In this document: positions 28,311 through 36,993 of the stretch, in pieces
Position numbering within the stretch: the first letter of the stretch is position 1
Layout: every line of letters begins with the position of its first letter
Source: DASYXT01 sp035934555
GTDB taxonomy: Bacteria; Verrucomicrobiota; Verrucomicrobiia; Limisphaerales; UBA8199
Direction of reading: 5' to 3'
Length of the DNA: 64,000 nt
Assembly: GCA_035934555.1 (NCBI GenBank)
Contig: DASYXT010000141.1
Location: 124,001 to 188,000 of the forward strand
Made by a program: the position numbers and the translations under genes
Notes under the pieces: generated by a model
Databases searched by the model: none
Told to the model about the DNA's origin: nothing
What the model saw: only the letters and a program-made list of their open reading frames with translations

Positions 28311-29285
28311 GTGCGCAGATATCACTTAGTTTTGGCCGTGGCAATACTGTTGAGCTGGTTGGGGCTCCGCACCGCTCGGGCCGATGAATTTAGACTGACC
28401 ACCGGCGAAACGCTCACGGGCGAGGTGCTCGATACTTCCGGCAATGACCAGGGGGTGCAGGTGAAAGTTGGCGAAGGGGATTACCGCAAGGTGCCCTGGA
28501 CAAGCTTTTCCCAGGATGATCTGAAAAAATTCGCCCAAAACCGCCGCATGCAGCCGTTTGTCGAGCCGTTTATTGAACCGAGTCCCGAGGAACGGATTCA
28601 AAAGACCGAAGTCACCATCCATCAACCGCCGCGGCTGGAACGGCCACCAGCACAGGGATTGCTCGGCGCGTTTTTCGGCTCAACCCTCGGCGTATTCGTC
28701 ATGTTGGTGCTCTACGCCGCTACTATCTATGCGGCTTACGAGATCGCGCTGTTCCGCGCGCAACCGCCGCTCCTGGTGTGCGGCCTGGCGGCGATTCCAG
28801 GGTTCGGGTTGCTCTCCCCGATCGTGTTCCTGTCGATGCCGACCAAGGTTAAATCCAGCGCACCCGCGGTCGAAACCTTCACGGAAGAGCCACCGCCTGT
28901 GGCCGTCGCCGCCGATGACGATGTCAACCCGATGCACGCGGATGGCGCCGCTCACCCGGGGGGGTTAAAATTGCACAGCGAGGCCGAAAGCAAACCTGTG
29001 TTGCCGGAAACGATCACCTACCAACGCGGCCAGTTTACCTTTAATCGCCGCTTTTTCGAGACCAAGTTTCCAGGCTTTTTCGGAGTCGTGCGCCGCGATG
29101 CCGAGAAAGATATGGTGCTGGTGATCAAGTCCGCCCGCGGCGAGTATGTCGGCCAACGCATCAGCCGTATCGCCGCTAACGACCTGCACCTGCAAGTCCA
29201 GCGCGGCCCCGCTACCGAGGAAATCACCATCCCCTTTCAGGAAATCCAGGAAATCCGCCTTAAACACAAGGACGCGGAGAAATAG
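28311..29285 (+). CDS. Membrane protein of unknown function with SHD1-like N-terminal domain
   Basis: The 324-residue protein begins with a signal peptide (RRYHLVLAVAILLSWLGLRTARA). Next is a small beta domain of about 55 residues, FRLTTGETLTGEVLDTSGN to WTSFSQDDLKKF, like the SHD1/SLA1-type domains seen in PVC bacteria. Two membrane helices follow at about 118-142 and 148-170. The C-terminal domain (about 235-324) is beta-rich with FTFNRRFFETKFPGFFGVV. I do not recognise a function. GTG at 28311 is the best start for the signal peptide; the frame is also open to TTG at 28215. It is divergent from the ABC cassette. Confidence 0.65.
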   Translation: MRRYHLVLAVAILLSWLGLRTARADEFRLTTGETLTGEVLDTSGNDQGVQVKVGEGDYRKVPWTSFSQDDLKKFAQNRRMQPFVEPFIEPSPEERIQKTEVTIHQPPRLERPPAQGLLGAFFGSTLGVFVMLVLYAATIYAAYEIALFRAQPPLLVCGLAAIPGFGLLSPIVFLSMPTKVKSSAPAVETFTEEPPPVAVAADDDVNPMHADGAAHPGGLKLHSEAESKPVLPETITYQRGQFTFNRRFFETKFPGFFGVVRRDAEKDMVLVIKSARGEYVGQRISRIAANDLHLQVQRGPATEEITIPFQEIQEIRLKHKDAEK

Positions 29286-29287
29286 GC

Positions 29288-29398
29288 GCGCGGACTTCTA
29301 GTCAGACTTCTAGTCCGCAGCACCGTCGGAACGCTCAAGCGCGCTCCGACATCCAGGCCACCTCAATCTCGAGTGTTGCTGCGGACTGAAGTCCGCGC
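29288..29398. repeat. MITE-like palindromic repeat family B, complete copy 2
   Basis: The left arm (29288-29322) and right arm (29376-29398, ttgctgcggactgaagtccg then cgc) are inverted. The left arm contains a 12-base tandem duplication (gacttctagtca followed by gacttctagtcc) not present in copy 1. It lies between the membrane protein and SDR genes, starting two bases after the stop codon at 29285. Confidence 0.82.
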
Positions 29399-29447
29399 TC
29401 CGCAGAATCTCCTTCATTGCCACAACGGCTTGCGCCACACTGCCGCG

Positions 29448-30263
29448 GTGAAACCGAACGAGCTTTTTGACCTGTCGGGCGAGGTCGCGGTCGTCATTGG
29501 CGCCACCGGCGCGCTCGGCGGCGCGCTCGCGCAAGGCCTGGGGGAGGCCGGCGCCAAAATCGCCGTCGTGGGTCGCAACGCTCAACGAGGCGAAGCCCGC
29601 GTTGAACAAATCCGCAGCCAGGGTGGACATGCTGAATACTTCAGCGCGGATGCCTGCCGGCCAGAGGCCTTACACGCCATCCGGCTGCAAATGGAACAAC
29701 GCCTCGGCCCGGCCTCGATCCTCGTGAATGCAGCCGGCGGCAATGACGCGAAAGTGACCGTCTCGACCGAACGGCCTTTTGAACAAATCGCGCTGACCGA
29801 TTGGCAGGCGTGCTTTGACATGAACCTCGTCGGTGGCGCACTCCTGCCTTGCCAGGAATTTGGCCCCGGTATGCTGGCGCGCGGCCGCGGAAGCATCATT
29901 AATATCGCCAGCGTCACCGCACACTTGCCCCTTTCACGTGTGGTCGCCTATTCCGCCGTGAAAGCGGCCGTGCTCAACCTGACCCGTTTCCTGGGCCGTG
30001 AATGGGCCCCTAAAGGCGTTCGGGTTAATTCGATCACCCCGGGCTTTTTCCCCGCTGAACAAAATCGCAAACTGCTGTTCCTCGAGGACGGTTCGCCTTC
30101 GCCGCGAACGAAAGCCATTTGGGGTCATACGCCGATGGGCCGATTCGGCCAACCGGAGGAGCTAATCGGCGCGGCGCTGTTCCTGGCCAGTGCCAAAGCC
30201 AGCAGTTTTGTCACGGGCACAGACATCGTCGTTGACGGCGGGTTTCTGTCCCAGACGATCTGA
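29448..30263 (+). CDS. SDR-family D-mannonate oxidoreductase / fructuronate reductase-like
   Basis: The 271-residue protein is a short-chain dehydrogenase. It has the cofactor motif GATGALGG, NAAGGN in place of NNAG, the catalytic Ser in NIASVTAHLP and the YSAVK pair (Tyr and Lys). The C-terminal sequence, PGFFPAEQNRKLL then HTPMGRFGQPEELIGA and SSFVTGTDIVVDGGF, closely resembles the SDR-type fructuronate reductases of the uronate pathway, which interconvert fructuronate and mannonate. I infer that activity from memory of the family and not from a search. GTG at 29448 places the Rossmann fold at the usual distance. A three-base gap to the next gene indicates a two-gene operon with the LarA-like racemase. 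Confidence 0.8.
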   Translation: MKPNELFDLSGEVAVVIGATGALGGALAQGLGEAGAKIAVVGRNAQRGEARVEQIRSQGGHAEYFSADACRPEALHAIRLQMEQRLGPASILVNAAGGNDAKVTVSTERPFEQIALTDWQACFDMNLVGGALLPCQEFGPGMLARGRGSIINIASVTAHLPLSRVVAYSAVKAAVLNLTRFLGREWAPKGVRVNSITPGFFPAEQNRKLLFLEDGSPSPRTKAIWGHTPMGRFGQPEELIGAALFLASAKASSFVTGTDIVVDGGFLSQTI

Positions 30264-30266
30264 GTT

Positions 30267-31526
30267 ATGTCCATCGGCGCTTCCGAAGTCCTGGACATCG
30301 TCCGCCAAGCCTGTCCATCCGCGGCATACCAGCATCGCCGGGTGCTGCTGATTGTCCCGGACGGCACACGGACCGCGCCGATAGGAGCGCTATTCCGAGC
30401 CTTGCACGATCAACTCGGCAACGTCACCCAGGCCTTGGACATCTTGATCGCCCTTGGCACTCACCCCCCCATGAGTGAGGACGCTATTTGCCGGCGCCTG
30501 GAAATCTCGGCCGCCGACCGAGCCGGCAAGTACGGCAAAGTGCGTTTTTTCAACCACGCCTGGAACGACCCCGCCGCGCTGAAACAGGTGGGCATGCTGC
30601 CCGCCGAGGAAATTCGCCAGCTTACGGGTGGGTTGTTCGCGATGGAAGTTCCCGTCGAGATCAATCGCCTCGTGTTCGATTACGACCAACTCATCATCGT
30701 CGGGCCGGTCTTTCCGCACGAGGTCGTTGGGTTCTCCGGCGGCAACAAGTATCTTTTCCCCGGCGTCGGCGGACCACAGATTCTGAACTTTTTCCACTGG
30801 CTTGGTGCGGTGGTGACCAACCCGATGATCATCGGCAACAAACGAACGCCCGTGCGCCAGGTTGTCGATCGCGCAGCCACGATGGTGCAGGTGGACAAGG
30901 TTTGCTTCGCGTTAGTGGTGGCGCCGGACAAAACCCTCGCCGGCCTCTTCACCGGCACACCCGAGGCGGCCTGGGAACAGGCCAGCGACCTTTCCCGCCG
31001 GCTCCACATCACTTACAAGCAACGTCCTTTCCACACGATTCTCTCCTGTGCGCCCGCGATGTACGACGAGCTCTGGACCGCCGGCAAGTGCATGTACAAG
31101 CTCGAACCGGTGCTGGCCGACGGTGGCGAACTGATTATCTACGCCCCGCACTTGAAAGAGGTCTCTATCACTCACGGCAAACTCATCGAGAGCATTGGCT
31201 ATCATTGCCGCGATTACTTCCTCAATCAGTGGGATGGATTCAAACACATCCCCTGGGGCGTGCTGGCTCATTCCACTCATGTCCGCGGCCTCGGGACATA
31301 TGAAAACGGCATCGAACGCTGCCGCGCCCTGGTGGCGCTGGCTTCTCAAATCCCGGCCGATACCTGCCGCCGCCTGAACCTCGGCTATCGCGAGCCGTCC
31401 ACCATCCGCCTGGAAGACTTCGCCGGGCGCGAGCAGGACGGGGTGTTGTTGGTGCCGCAAGCGGGCGAAATGCTCTTTCAACTCCGCCAACCAGCGCCTT
31501 GGGCCGCCGGTACGCCGCAAAGCTGA
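30267..31526 (+). CDS. LarA-type nickel-pincer 2-hydroxyacid racemase/epimerase
   Basis: The 419-residue protein belongs to the LarA (DUF2088) family, whose members racemise lactate or epimerise other 2-hydroxyacids with a nickel-pincer nucleotide. The key positions seem kept: Asp32/Arg35 in VPDGTRTAPI, His97 in FFNHAWND, His151 and Lys161 in HEVVGFSGGNKYLFPGVGG, and His177 in ILNFFHWL. The 10- and 16-residue spacings from His151 to Lys161 to His177 match those of lactate racemase, whose lysine binds the cofactor. The cofactor-synthesis genes larB, larC and larE are not in the window. Pairing with a mannonate/fructuronate-type SDR suggests a sugar-acid substrate rather than lactate; this is inference. 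ATG at 30267 is 3 bases after the SDR stop. Confidence 0.85.
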   Translation: MSIGASEVLDIVRQACPSAAYQHRRVLLIVPDGTRTAPIGALFRALHDQLGNVTQALDILIALGTHPPMSEDAICRRLEISAADRAGKYGKVRFFNHAWNDPAALKQVGMLPAEEIRQLTGGLFAMEVPVEINRLVFDYDQLIIVGPVFPHEVVGFSGGNKYLFPGVGGPQILNFFHWLGAVVTNPMIIGNKRTPVRQVVDRAATMVQVDKVCFALVVAPDKTLAGLFTGTPEAAWEQASDLSRRLHITYKQRPFHTILSCAPAMYDELWTAGKCMYKLEPVLADGGELIIYAPHLKEVSITHGKLIESIGYHCRDYFLNQWDGFKHIPWGVLAHSTHVRGLGTYENGIERCRALVALASQIPADTCRRLNLGYREPSTIRLEDFAGREQDGVLLVPQAGEMLFQLRQPAPWAAGTPQS

Positions 31527-31554
31527 ATCACTTCCCAGCCGCAACGCCTTCGAT

Positions 31555-33078
31555 TCATTTTAACGGAAGGAACTTTAGTTTTGATTCATAGGCGCGGATT
31601 TCTTCGGCCGAAGCCGGCATCGGCCAAACCGCGTCGCGCCCGCGAACCCATTGCTGCTTTGGGGTGTCAGGCGGGGCCGCAGGGTCTCCGTTATTATCTT
31701 CTCCATCTTCGCCGACAGAGTAGAGCAGGTACGCGCCATCGCCTCGCAAACGATACCGCAGAGGCCGGCCATCAATTGGGTCGGTCGGAACCTGCACGAC
31801 GTATTCAGGCACCAACTCCGACAGCGCCGCCGGGTAAGCCCCGTGGCGGAGTTGAAACCGTTTCAGGGCAATGGCAGTGACGGTCAATGCGCGTTGGATT
31901 TCCATCCATTCGATCCGCTGCAGGTAATGCTGCACCACGTTCGTCGAGCCGAACACCAGTAACATGCCGCTGTCGGGATGCACGCGCGCGCACTTGTTCA
32001 CGAACCCTTTCAACGCGAGTGCCAGGGGCTCATGTGCCCGCGCCTGACGGACGCATTCAATGCCGGCCTGGGTCACCTCCGCCGCGGCCAACTCATCGTC
32101 ATACGACCCCCAATACCGCCAGATCCATAGGCCCGGGTACCGATTCAGGAGCGCGCGCAAACCCTCGTGCGGATTTTCCAGCACTCCCTTGCCCAATTCC
32201 GCCAACTCCGCGAGCGCCGAATTGGGCGAACTGCCGGCAGCGAACAGGCTTCGCGCCACACTCGCAGATTGGCGTGCCTGCTGAACATACTGTTCGGCTG
32301 TAATCCGCTCCATGCTCAGGGCGCCCTCGGCCTGGGTGTAGAAGTCCAGGTTCTGCCACGCCGTTTGCAGAAGCTGCAGTTGCGGCTCGGAACAATCGTT
32401 GGACTGGAGCGCCGCCCAGGTAGCGCCGTCTGCGATGGCAGCAACGGCCACACGCACCAACTCAGATATCATGATTGGTTCGTCGCGCGGCACACGCGCC
32501 AGCGCTGTCAGTGCCAGCAAGTTATCCATCGCGTTGGTCACCCGGCCCTCGTGCAAATCCAGGATCGCCGCAGCCATCAGTTGTTGGGCAATGCCCTTCA
32601 GCCGGGCGAGGTGCGGCAACAACAACATCGCTCCCTGGCGGTAGTCCAGGTTGTACTCGATTGCCGGCGCATGCAGCACCAACCGCACGTTCTCGAGCGC
32701 CTCGGTATTGCGGGCCATCTCCGCCCGCAGCCCGGGCCAGACGTTGGTCGAATTGCCCTCTCCTAATACCGGTTGTTGCCAACAAACAATCGCCTTGCCT
32801 CCGCCCAGATATCGCATGGTGGGCGGCAGGTTCGACCAACTCACCGGCACAAGGTAGGTGGAGGCCAAAAGTAAATCCTGCCCGGCTTGAATTGCCTCGA
32901 GCGAGGGCGTCGGCGCCGCATCCGCCACCGTCATCTTCTCGCCGGCTGCCTTGAGCCGCTGCTTGTACGCGGCCAAGCGCGCTTTCGCCCGAAAGTGCGC
33001 CCTGACGGGCCAGCCAACGCAAACGCCCACGACCACCAGGGCCGCGACCCATTTGATGCTTCGCCGGCGCAGTATCAT
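31555..33078 (-). CDS. Single-pass membrane protein of unknown function with pseudopilin-like C-terminal segment
   Basis: The 507-residue protein has an N-terminal membrane anchor (about 8-25) and is largely helical. Near the C-terminus the pattern AAYPAALSELVPEYVVQVPTDP (written here in part: LSELVPEYVVQVPTDPIDG), then LRYRLRGDGAYLLYSVGEDG and DNNGDP, resembles the surface-exposed end of type II secretion pseudopilins. There is no prepilin peptidase site at the N-terminus, so it is not a pseudopilin itself. The function is unknown to me. The gene converges with the LarA-like gene and lies downstream of the GH28 gene, with a repeat in between. Confidence 0.65.
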   Translation of the reverse strand: MILRRRSIKWVAALVVVGVCVGWPVRAHFRAKARLAAYKQRLKAAGEKMTVADAAPTPSLEAIQAGQDLLLASTYLVPVSWSNLPPTMRYLGGGKAIVCWQQPVLGEGNSTNVWPGLRAEMARNTEALENVRLVLHAPAIEYNLDYRQGAMLLLPHLARLKGIAQQLMAAAILDLHEGRVTNAMDNLLALTALARVPRDEPIMISELVRVAVAAIADGATWAALQSNDCSEPQLQLLQTAWQNLDFYTQAEGALSMERITAEQYVQQARQSASVARSLFAAGSSPNSALAELAELGKGVLENPHEGLRALLNRYPGLWIWRYWGSYDDELAAAEVTQAGIECVRQARAHEPLALALKGFVNKCARVHPDSGMLLVFGSTNVVQHYLQRIEWMEIQRALTVTAIALKRFQLRHGAYPAALSELVPEYVVQVPTDPIDGRPLRYRLRGDGAYLLYSVGEDGEDNNGDPAAPPDTPKQQWVRGRDAVWPMPASAEEIRAYESKLKFLPLK

Positions 33079-33121
33079 CGTTCAGCAATTCGACCAAGCA
33101 CGAGCAGTTGTCTCACGCGTG

Positions 33122-33245
33122 CAGAAATCAGAGATCAGAAGTCAGAGACCAGATCATTGAGGCCGCGTCAGGCGCCAGACATCAGAGCATAGAATTCAAA
33201 CGCTGACTCCTGATCTTTGACCTTCTGATCTCGGTCCTCTGTCCT
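33122..33245. repeat. Inverted repeat made of degenerate CAGAGATCAGAAG words
   Basis: The left part (33122-33155) repeats tcagagatcagaagtcagag; the right part (33203-33245) carries the reverse complement in the form ctgatctttgaccttctgat. The 47-base centre is unrelated. It fills the gap between the unknown protein and the GH28 gene, both on the minus strand, and would form a long imperfect stem in the transcript. Confidence 0.6.
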
Positions 33246-33246
33246 C

Positions 33247-35019
33247 TCAGCCCCCAACCAGCTTCACCGATTTCACATCCGCCCCACGATTAAACGCCAC
33301 CACCTTCGCCGCCCGGGACAGGTCCCCGCCCTCGACGGTAATCCGCGAACTGCTGGCGCCTTCCACATCGAGAAACACCGCCGCGTTATCGAGCACACGG
33401 CTGCCGGCCAGCAGCACATCTTGCGCATCGATCAGCCGCAGGAGCGACTCGGCTTCCTTGGTTCCCTGCGCGGTGAACCCATTGAACGCGGCGTCTATCA
33501 CGTGGTCCAGCACCACCGCCGGGCGGGCCTCAGCCCCGGCCACCTGGAATCGCACATTGCTCAGCCGCAATCCACGCACATTCCGCGCAAATAACGCATA
33601 CGCCGGCAGCACGCCAGCCTCGTAATACTCGCCGATCACCAGGGGCACGTCTCGCACGGCCGCTTCCGCCTCTGTTCCGCCCCCGGGAAACATCACCTGC
33701 ACATCCTCGAAGCTGATGTTCTCGAGGAACCCGTCCACCGCGCTGAGCCCGATGCATGACTTTATCTCAGCGGGATGGTAATCAGTGGTGAAGGGCGTAT
33801 CAGGCAGCGCGATGGGAACAACGACGGTCGCTTGAATTCCGCGGAAAGAGATGTTGCGCACCACGCCCGGCGCGAGCGCGTCCTCAGATGCCGCGGAGGC
33901 ACCTGTTTTCTCCTGGCCTCCAGGAGGCCGCGCGCGTGCCGGCCGGTGCGGGCCCTGCGTAATGGAGATCGGTCCAGTCACGTTCCGCATGACCAGGTTC
34001 GAGAACGCCATGTTCTCAAAGCGCGCCTCAGGGCTGCAGACCATTTTAATCGGGCAGCCATACGTTTCATGAATCAGGCAGTTGGACACCGCGATGTTCT
34101 CTGCTTGGCCGCCGCCAAAACGGAATACCGACCACCGCGTGCTGAACGAGCAATCGTCCACCGTGACAAACTTGCAACTGCCAAACAGCGCGCAGGCATC
34201 GTCCTGACATTCCACATCACAATTGCTGATGTGCACGTGGTCGCTGCTGATAAAATGAAACCCATCATTATTCCGGTTGACCCGGTTGTGAATGTGCAGG
34301 CCGGTAAGCTGAACGTAGCTGGACTGGATGATGCGCACGGCATGAATTGCGCCGGCTGTTAAAAAGACATCGCGCACCGCCAGGTTCTTACACCGGTAAA
34401 AAAGAAACTGATACGGCCGGTCGCTGTCCTCTGTGCCCGACGGTGCCCGCACCGCGCCCTCGGGAATGCGAAACTTGCTCCCCTGGCCATCGATGGTGCC
34501 TGGCCCTTCGAGCGTGATGTTCTCCGCATGCACGGCATAAAGCATTCCGACATTCCCGTCGTTCAGACTCGTATCGCCGCTCAGCGGAATCTCCGCGATC
34601 GCGTGATAGTGTTTCCCGTCGGCACTTCCCAGCAGTTTGCCTTGAGCGGAGATGTGCAAGGTGACATTGCTCTTCAACTCGACCGTGCCGATCACAAACA
34701 CGCCTGCAGGAATCAACACCGTGCCGCCTTGGTCGGCATGACACGCATTGATTGCTGCCTGCACCGCCGCGGTGTCCAACGTGACGCCATCCCCCTTGGC
34801 TCCGAACTCGCGCACATTATAAGTCCGCGCGCCCAAATCGGTCGCGGCGCGGACGACCTGGGGAGCCGGTTCTGCCGCCAGCGCCCTTTGTCCCAATAAA
34901 ACCGTGCTCAACGAGGCGCTCGAAAGCCAAGTCAGCCATTCGCGCCGGGAGAACAATCGCCCGCGACTGGCAGTTGAAGAGACGAAGTGCGGTTCGGCTC
35001 GCCGCAAATTGGTGTTCAC
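33247..35019 (-). CDS. Tat-exported GH28 (polygalacturonase-type) glycoside hydrolase
   Basis: The protein has about 590 residues from GTG 35019. The N-terminus has a twin-arginine-like signal (FSRREWLTWLSSASLSTVLL). A right-handed beta-helix follows, opening with TYNVREFGAKGDGVTLDTAAVQ, typical of GH28 and pectate-lyase-3-type proteins. GH28 catalytic motifs are represented by NRNNDGFHF and CQDDACALFG, which supply the conserved acidic residues. GH28 enzymes cleave galacturonan or related pectic chains. An insert rich in Pro, Ala and Arg (GPHRPARARPPGGQEK) interrupts the helix in the second half. GTG 35019 is a cautious choice; ATG 35136 in the same frame would give an unusually long leader. 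Confidence 0.8.
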   Translation of the reverse strand: MNTNLRRAEPHFVSSTASRGRLFSRREWLTWLSSASLSTVLLGQRALAAEPAPQVVRAATDLGARTYNVREFGAKGDGVTLDTAAVQAAINACHADQGGTVLIPAGVFVIGTVELKSNVTLHISAQGKLLGSADGKHYHAIAEIPLSGDTSLNDGNVGMLYAVHAENITLEGPGTIDGQGSKFRIPEGAVRAPSGTEDSDRPYQFLFYRCKNLAVRDVFLTAGAIHAVRIIQSSYVQLTGLHIHNRVNRNNDGFHFISSDHVHISNCDVECQDDACALFGSCKFVTVDDCSFSTRWSVFRFGGGQAENIAVSNCLIHETYGCPIKMVCSPEARFENMAFSNLVMRNVTGPISITQGPHRPARARPPGGQEKTGASAASEDALAPGVVRNISFRGIQATVVVPIALPDTPFTTDYHPAEIKSCIGLSAVDGFLENISFEDVQVMFPGGGTEAEAAVRDVPLVIGEYYEAGVLPAYALFARNVRGLRLSNVRFQVAGAEARPAVVLDHVIDAAFNGFTAQGTKEAESLLRLIDAQDVLLAGSRVLDNAAVFLDVEGASSSRITVEGGDLSRAAKVVAFNRGADVKSVKLVGG

Positions 35020-35153
35020 GCGGCCTATCGTAACACTGCTGTTTAGCTGAGCCCTAGAAGATTCGTGGGCCTGTGGCAAGGCGCTCGAACCCGCGTTGGA
35101 GTCAGGCGTGTTCTTGCCGGAAATTAACAAGCGCAAACGCCGCAGCCCCGGCT

Positions 35154-35720
35154 TCAGAAAATGAACGGAATCAGTGCCTTGACTCGCTGCTGATAGGCGG
35201 GGTATTCGGCCGGGAAATGGCGGGTCAACAGCGCTTCCTCCTGCCGCGATTTAATCCAGAATCCGACCAGAAGGAGCGGCAAGCCCAGCCATGATCCCAA
35301 GCGATTGACGGCGAGCGCTGATCCAAGGCACATGGTCAGAATGCTGGTATAAATCGGATGACGCACAAAGCGATACGGGCCTCTTTCGATGAGCTCGTGG
35401 TTTTGTTTAAAAACCACGTCGCTGCTCCAGTTACGGCCCAGGATGATCCGGGACCAGATCGCCGACAAAACCCCCAGGACACAAAGAACGGCGCCGATAT
35501 CCGCCGTCGCTGCGGAATGCGGCAACACCTGGACTTGAAGCGGGTATGGCAGCTTTCGCAGGAACAGCAGCAGAGCGCCAACGAACGTCGGCACCCGGTT
35601 GGCCAGGATTGCGGTCCAGCTCTGCCGTTCGGCGACTCGCTTGCCCCACCAGGCACTGATCGCCCAATAGACGATAAACGCAAGCCAGCACCCGGTGATG
35701 ATCTTTGCCGAACCGCTCAC
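35154..35720 (-). CDS. ICMT/PEMT-like integral membrane methyltransferase family protein
   Basis: The 188-residue protein has about five hydrophobic segments and the motif ERGPYRFVRHPIYTS followed by a RQEEALL segment. Both are typical of isoprenylcysteine carboxyl methyltransferase-like and phosphatidylethanolamine methyltransferase-like proteins, which use S-adenosylmethionine. The bacterial substrates are mostly unknown. Its start is 12 bases after the phoR stop, so it may be co-transcribed with phoBR, although a functional link to phosphate sensing is not evident. Confidence 0.8.
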   Translation of the reverse strand: MSGSAKIITGCWLAFIVYWAISAWWGKRVAERQSWTAILANRVPTFVGALLLFLRKLPYPLQVQVLPHSAATADIGAVLCVLGVLSAIWSRIILGRNWSSDVVFKQNHELIERGPYRFVRHPIYTSILTMCLGSALAVNRLGSWLGLPLLLVGFWIKSRQEEALLTRHFPAEYPAYQQRVKALIPFIF

Positions 35721-35732
35721 AGAATAAAGGGC

Positions 35733-36965
35733 CTACAGCAGTGGCTGCTGCAACCCGCCCGGATCGCGCGGCAGCGTAAATAAGAACGTCGCCCCTTCGC
35801 CCGGTTTGCTCCTGGCCCACGCTTTGCCGCCGTGCGTTTGCACGATGTGTTTCACAATCGACAGCCCTAAGCCTGTCCCGCCCTGTTCGCGCGAGCGCGC
35901 TTTGTCCACCCGGTAAAAGCGCTCGAAAACACGTTCGAGCGCCTCCGGTGGGATGCCCGGCCCGTCATCCGCGACTGCCAGTTCGACTTGCCCCGAGTCA
36001 ACCGCTTGCGCCCGAATCGTCACAGTTCCCTCGTTGCGGCCGTACTTAATCGCATTATCGACCAAATTGCCCAACACCTGCTCGAGGCGGTCCGGGTCCG
36101 CGCGCACCCGCAAATCCTGAGTCGCATCGACCAGTTTCACCTTGCGCGCCTCGGCGCGGGCTTTGAAATCCGCCAGCACTTTGTCTGTGACGTCTCTGAC
36201 GGCGACGGATTGCAAGTGGAGCTTGACCCGACCCGATTCCAGTTCCGAAATGGTGAGCAGGTCTTCGATCAACAATTTCAAACGCTCGGCGTTGCGATCA
36301 ATCGTGCGCAGGAACTTGAGCGCCAGGTCGGGTTGTTCGCGCGCGCCGTCCAGGAGAGTTTCGACATAGCCTTTAATGAGTGAGAGGGGGGTGCGCAGTT
36401 CATGGCTGACATTGGCGACGAATTCCTGGCGGGTGCCTTCGAGCTGCTTGAGGCGCGTCAGATCGTGGAACACCAGCACGGTGCCGGTGCGTTTGCCGTT
36501 GCCGTTGAACAAGGCGGCGCCGTTAATCTGAAGCCAGCGTTCGTTCGGCCGGGAAAGCTTCAGCTCATGCCCCAGCACTTGTTTCTGTTTGCCGAGAAAG
36601 TCCACCAGCTCGGCCAGCTCGTGCAGGCGCAAGGCCTCGATGATGGTCTGCGAGCGGATGTGCCGGCTGACCCCGAACAGTTGGTTGAAGGCGCGGTTGG
36701 CCAGGTGAATGCGCCCATCCTGGTCGAGTAGCAGCAAGCCTTCGGCCATGCTATCGAAGAGCGCCTCCTGCTGGTGCTGCACCTGGAGCATTCGCTCCTG
36801 GTGGGATTGTTTGAGCCGCTCCAGCTCGCGGCGGGCATCCACCTCGACCGCGGCCAGCCTGGCGCGCCACCAAAAATGGGCGCCGGCCAGCAACGCCAGC
36901 AGCAACACCACCAATATCGGCCAGAGTATCAAAGGTTTTCGAGCCGGAACCCCGTCGAGCGCCAA
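35733..36965 (-). CDS. phoR: Phosphate-regulon-type sensor histidine kinase PhoR
   Basis: The 410-residue protein has one clear membrane segment (about 12-33), a short linker, a PAS domain (about 67-170), and histidine kinase domains with His188 in FVANVSHELRTPLSLIKGY. The ATPase part has NLVDNAIKYG, ADDGPGIPPEALERVFERFY and GGTGLGLSIVKHIVQTHGG. This is the PhoR layout, and the gene follows a PhoB-type regulator by 28 bases. In known systems PhoR senses phosphate through PstSCAB and PhoU; the latter genes are at 61-64 kb. The start seems to be TTG at 36965, since a stop codon lies two codons upstream; no better ATG is available before the membrane helix. Confidence 0.88.
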   Translation of the reverse strand: MALDGVPARKPLILWPILVVLLLALLAGAHFWWRARLAAVEVDARRELERLKQSHQERMLQVQHQQEALFDSMAEGLLLLDQDGRIHLANRAFNQLFGVSRHIRSQTIIEALRLHELAELVDFLGKQKQVLGHELKLSRPNERWLQINGAALFNGNGKRTGTVLVFHDLTRLKQLEGTRQEFVANVSHELRTPLSLIKGYVETLLDGAREQPDLALKFLRTIDRNAERLKLLIEDLLTISELESGRVKLHLQSVAVRDVTDKVLADFKARAEARKVKLVDATQDLRVRADPDRLEQVLGNLVDNAIKYGRNEGTVTIRAQAVDSGQVELAVADDGPGIPPEALERVFERFYRVDKARSREQGGTGLGLSIVKHIVQTHGGKAWARSKPGEGATFLFTLPRDPGGLQQPLL

Positions 36966-36993
36966 CCCCTATCCGCTTGCTCGCGCATTCCGC

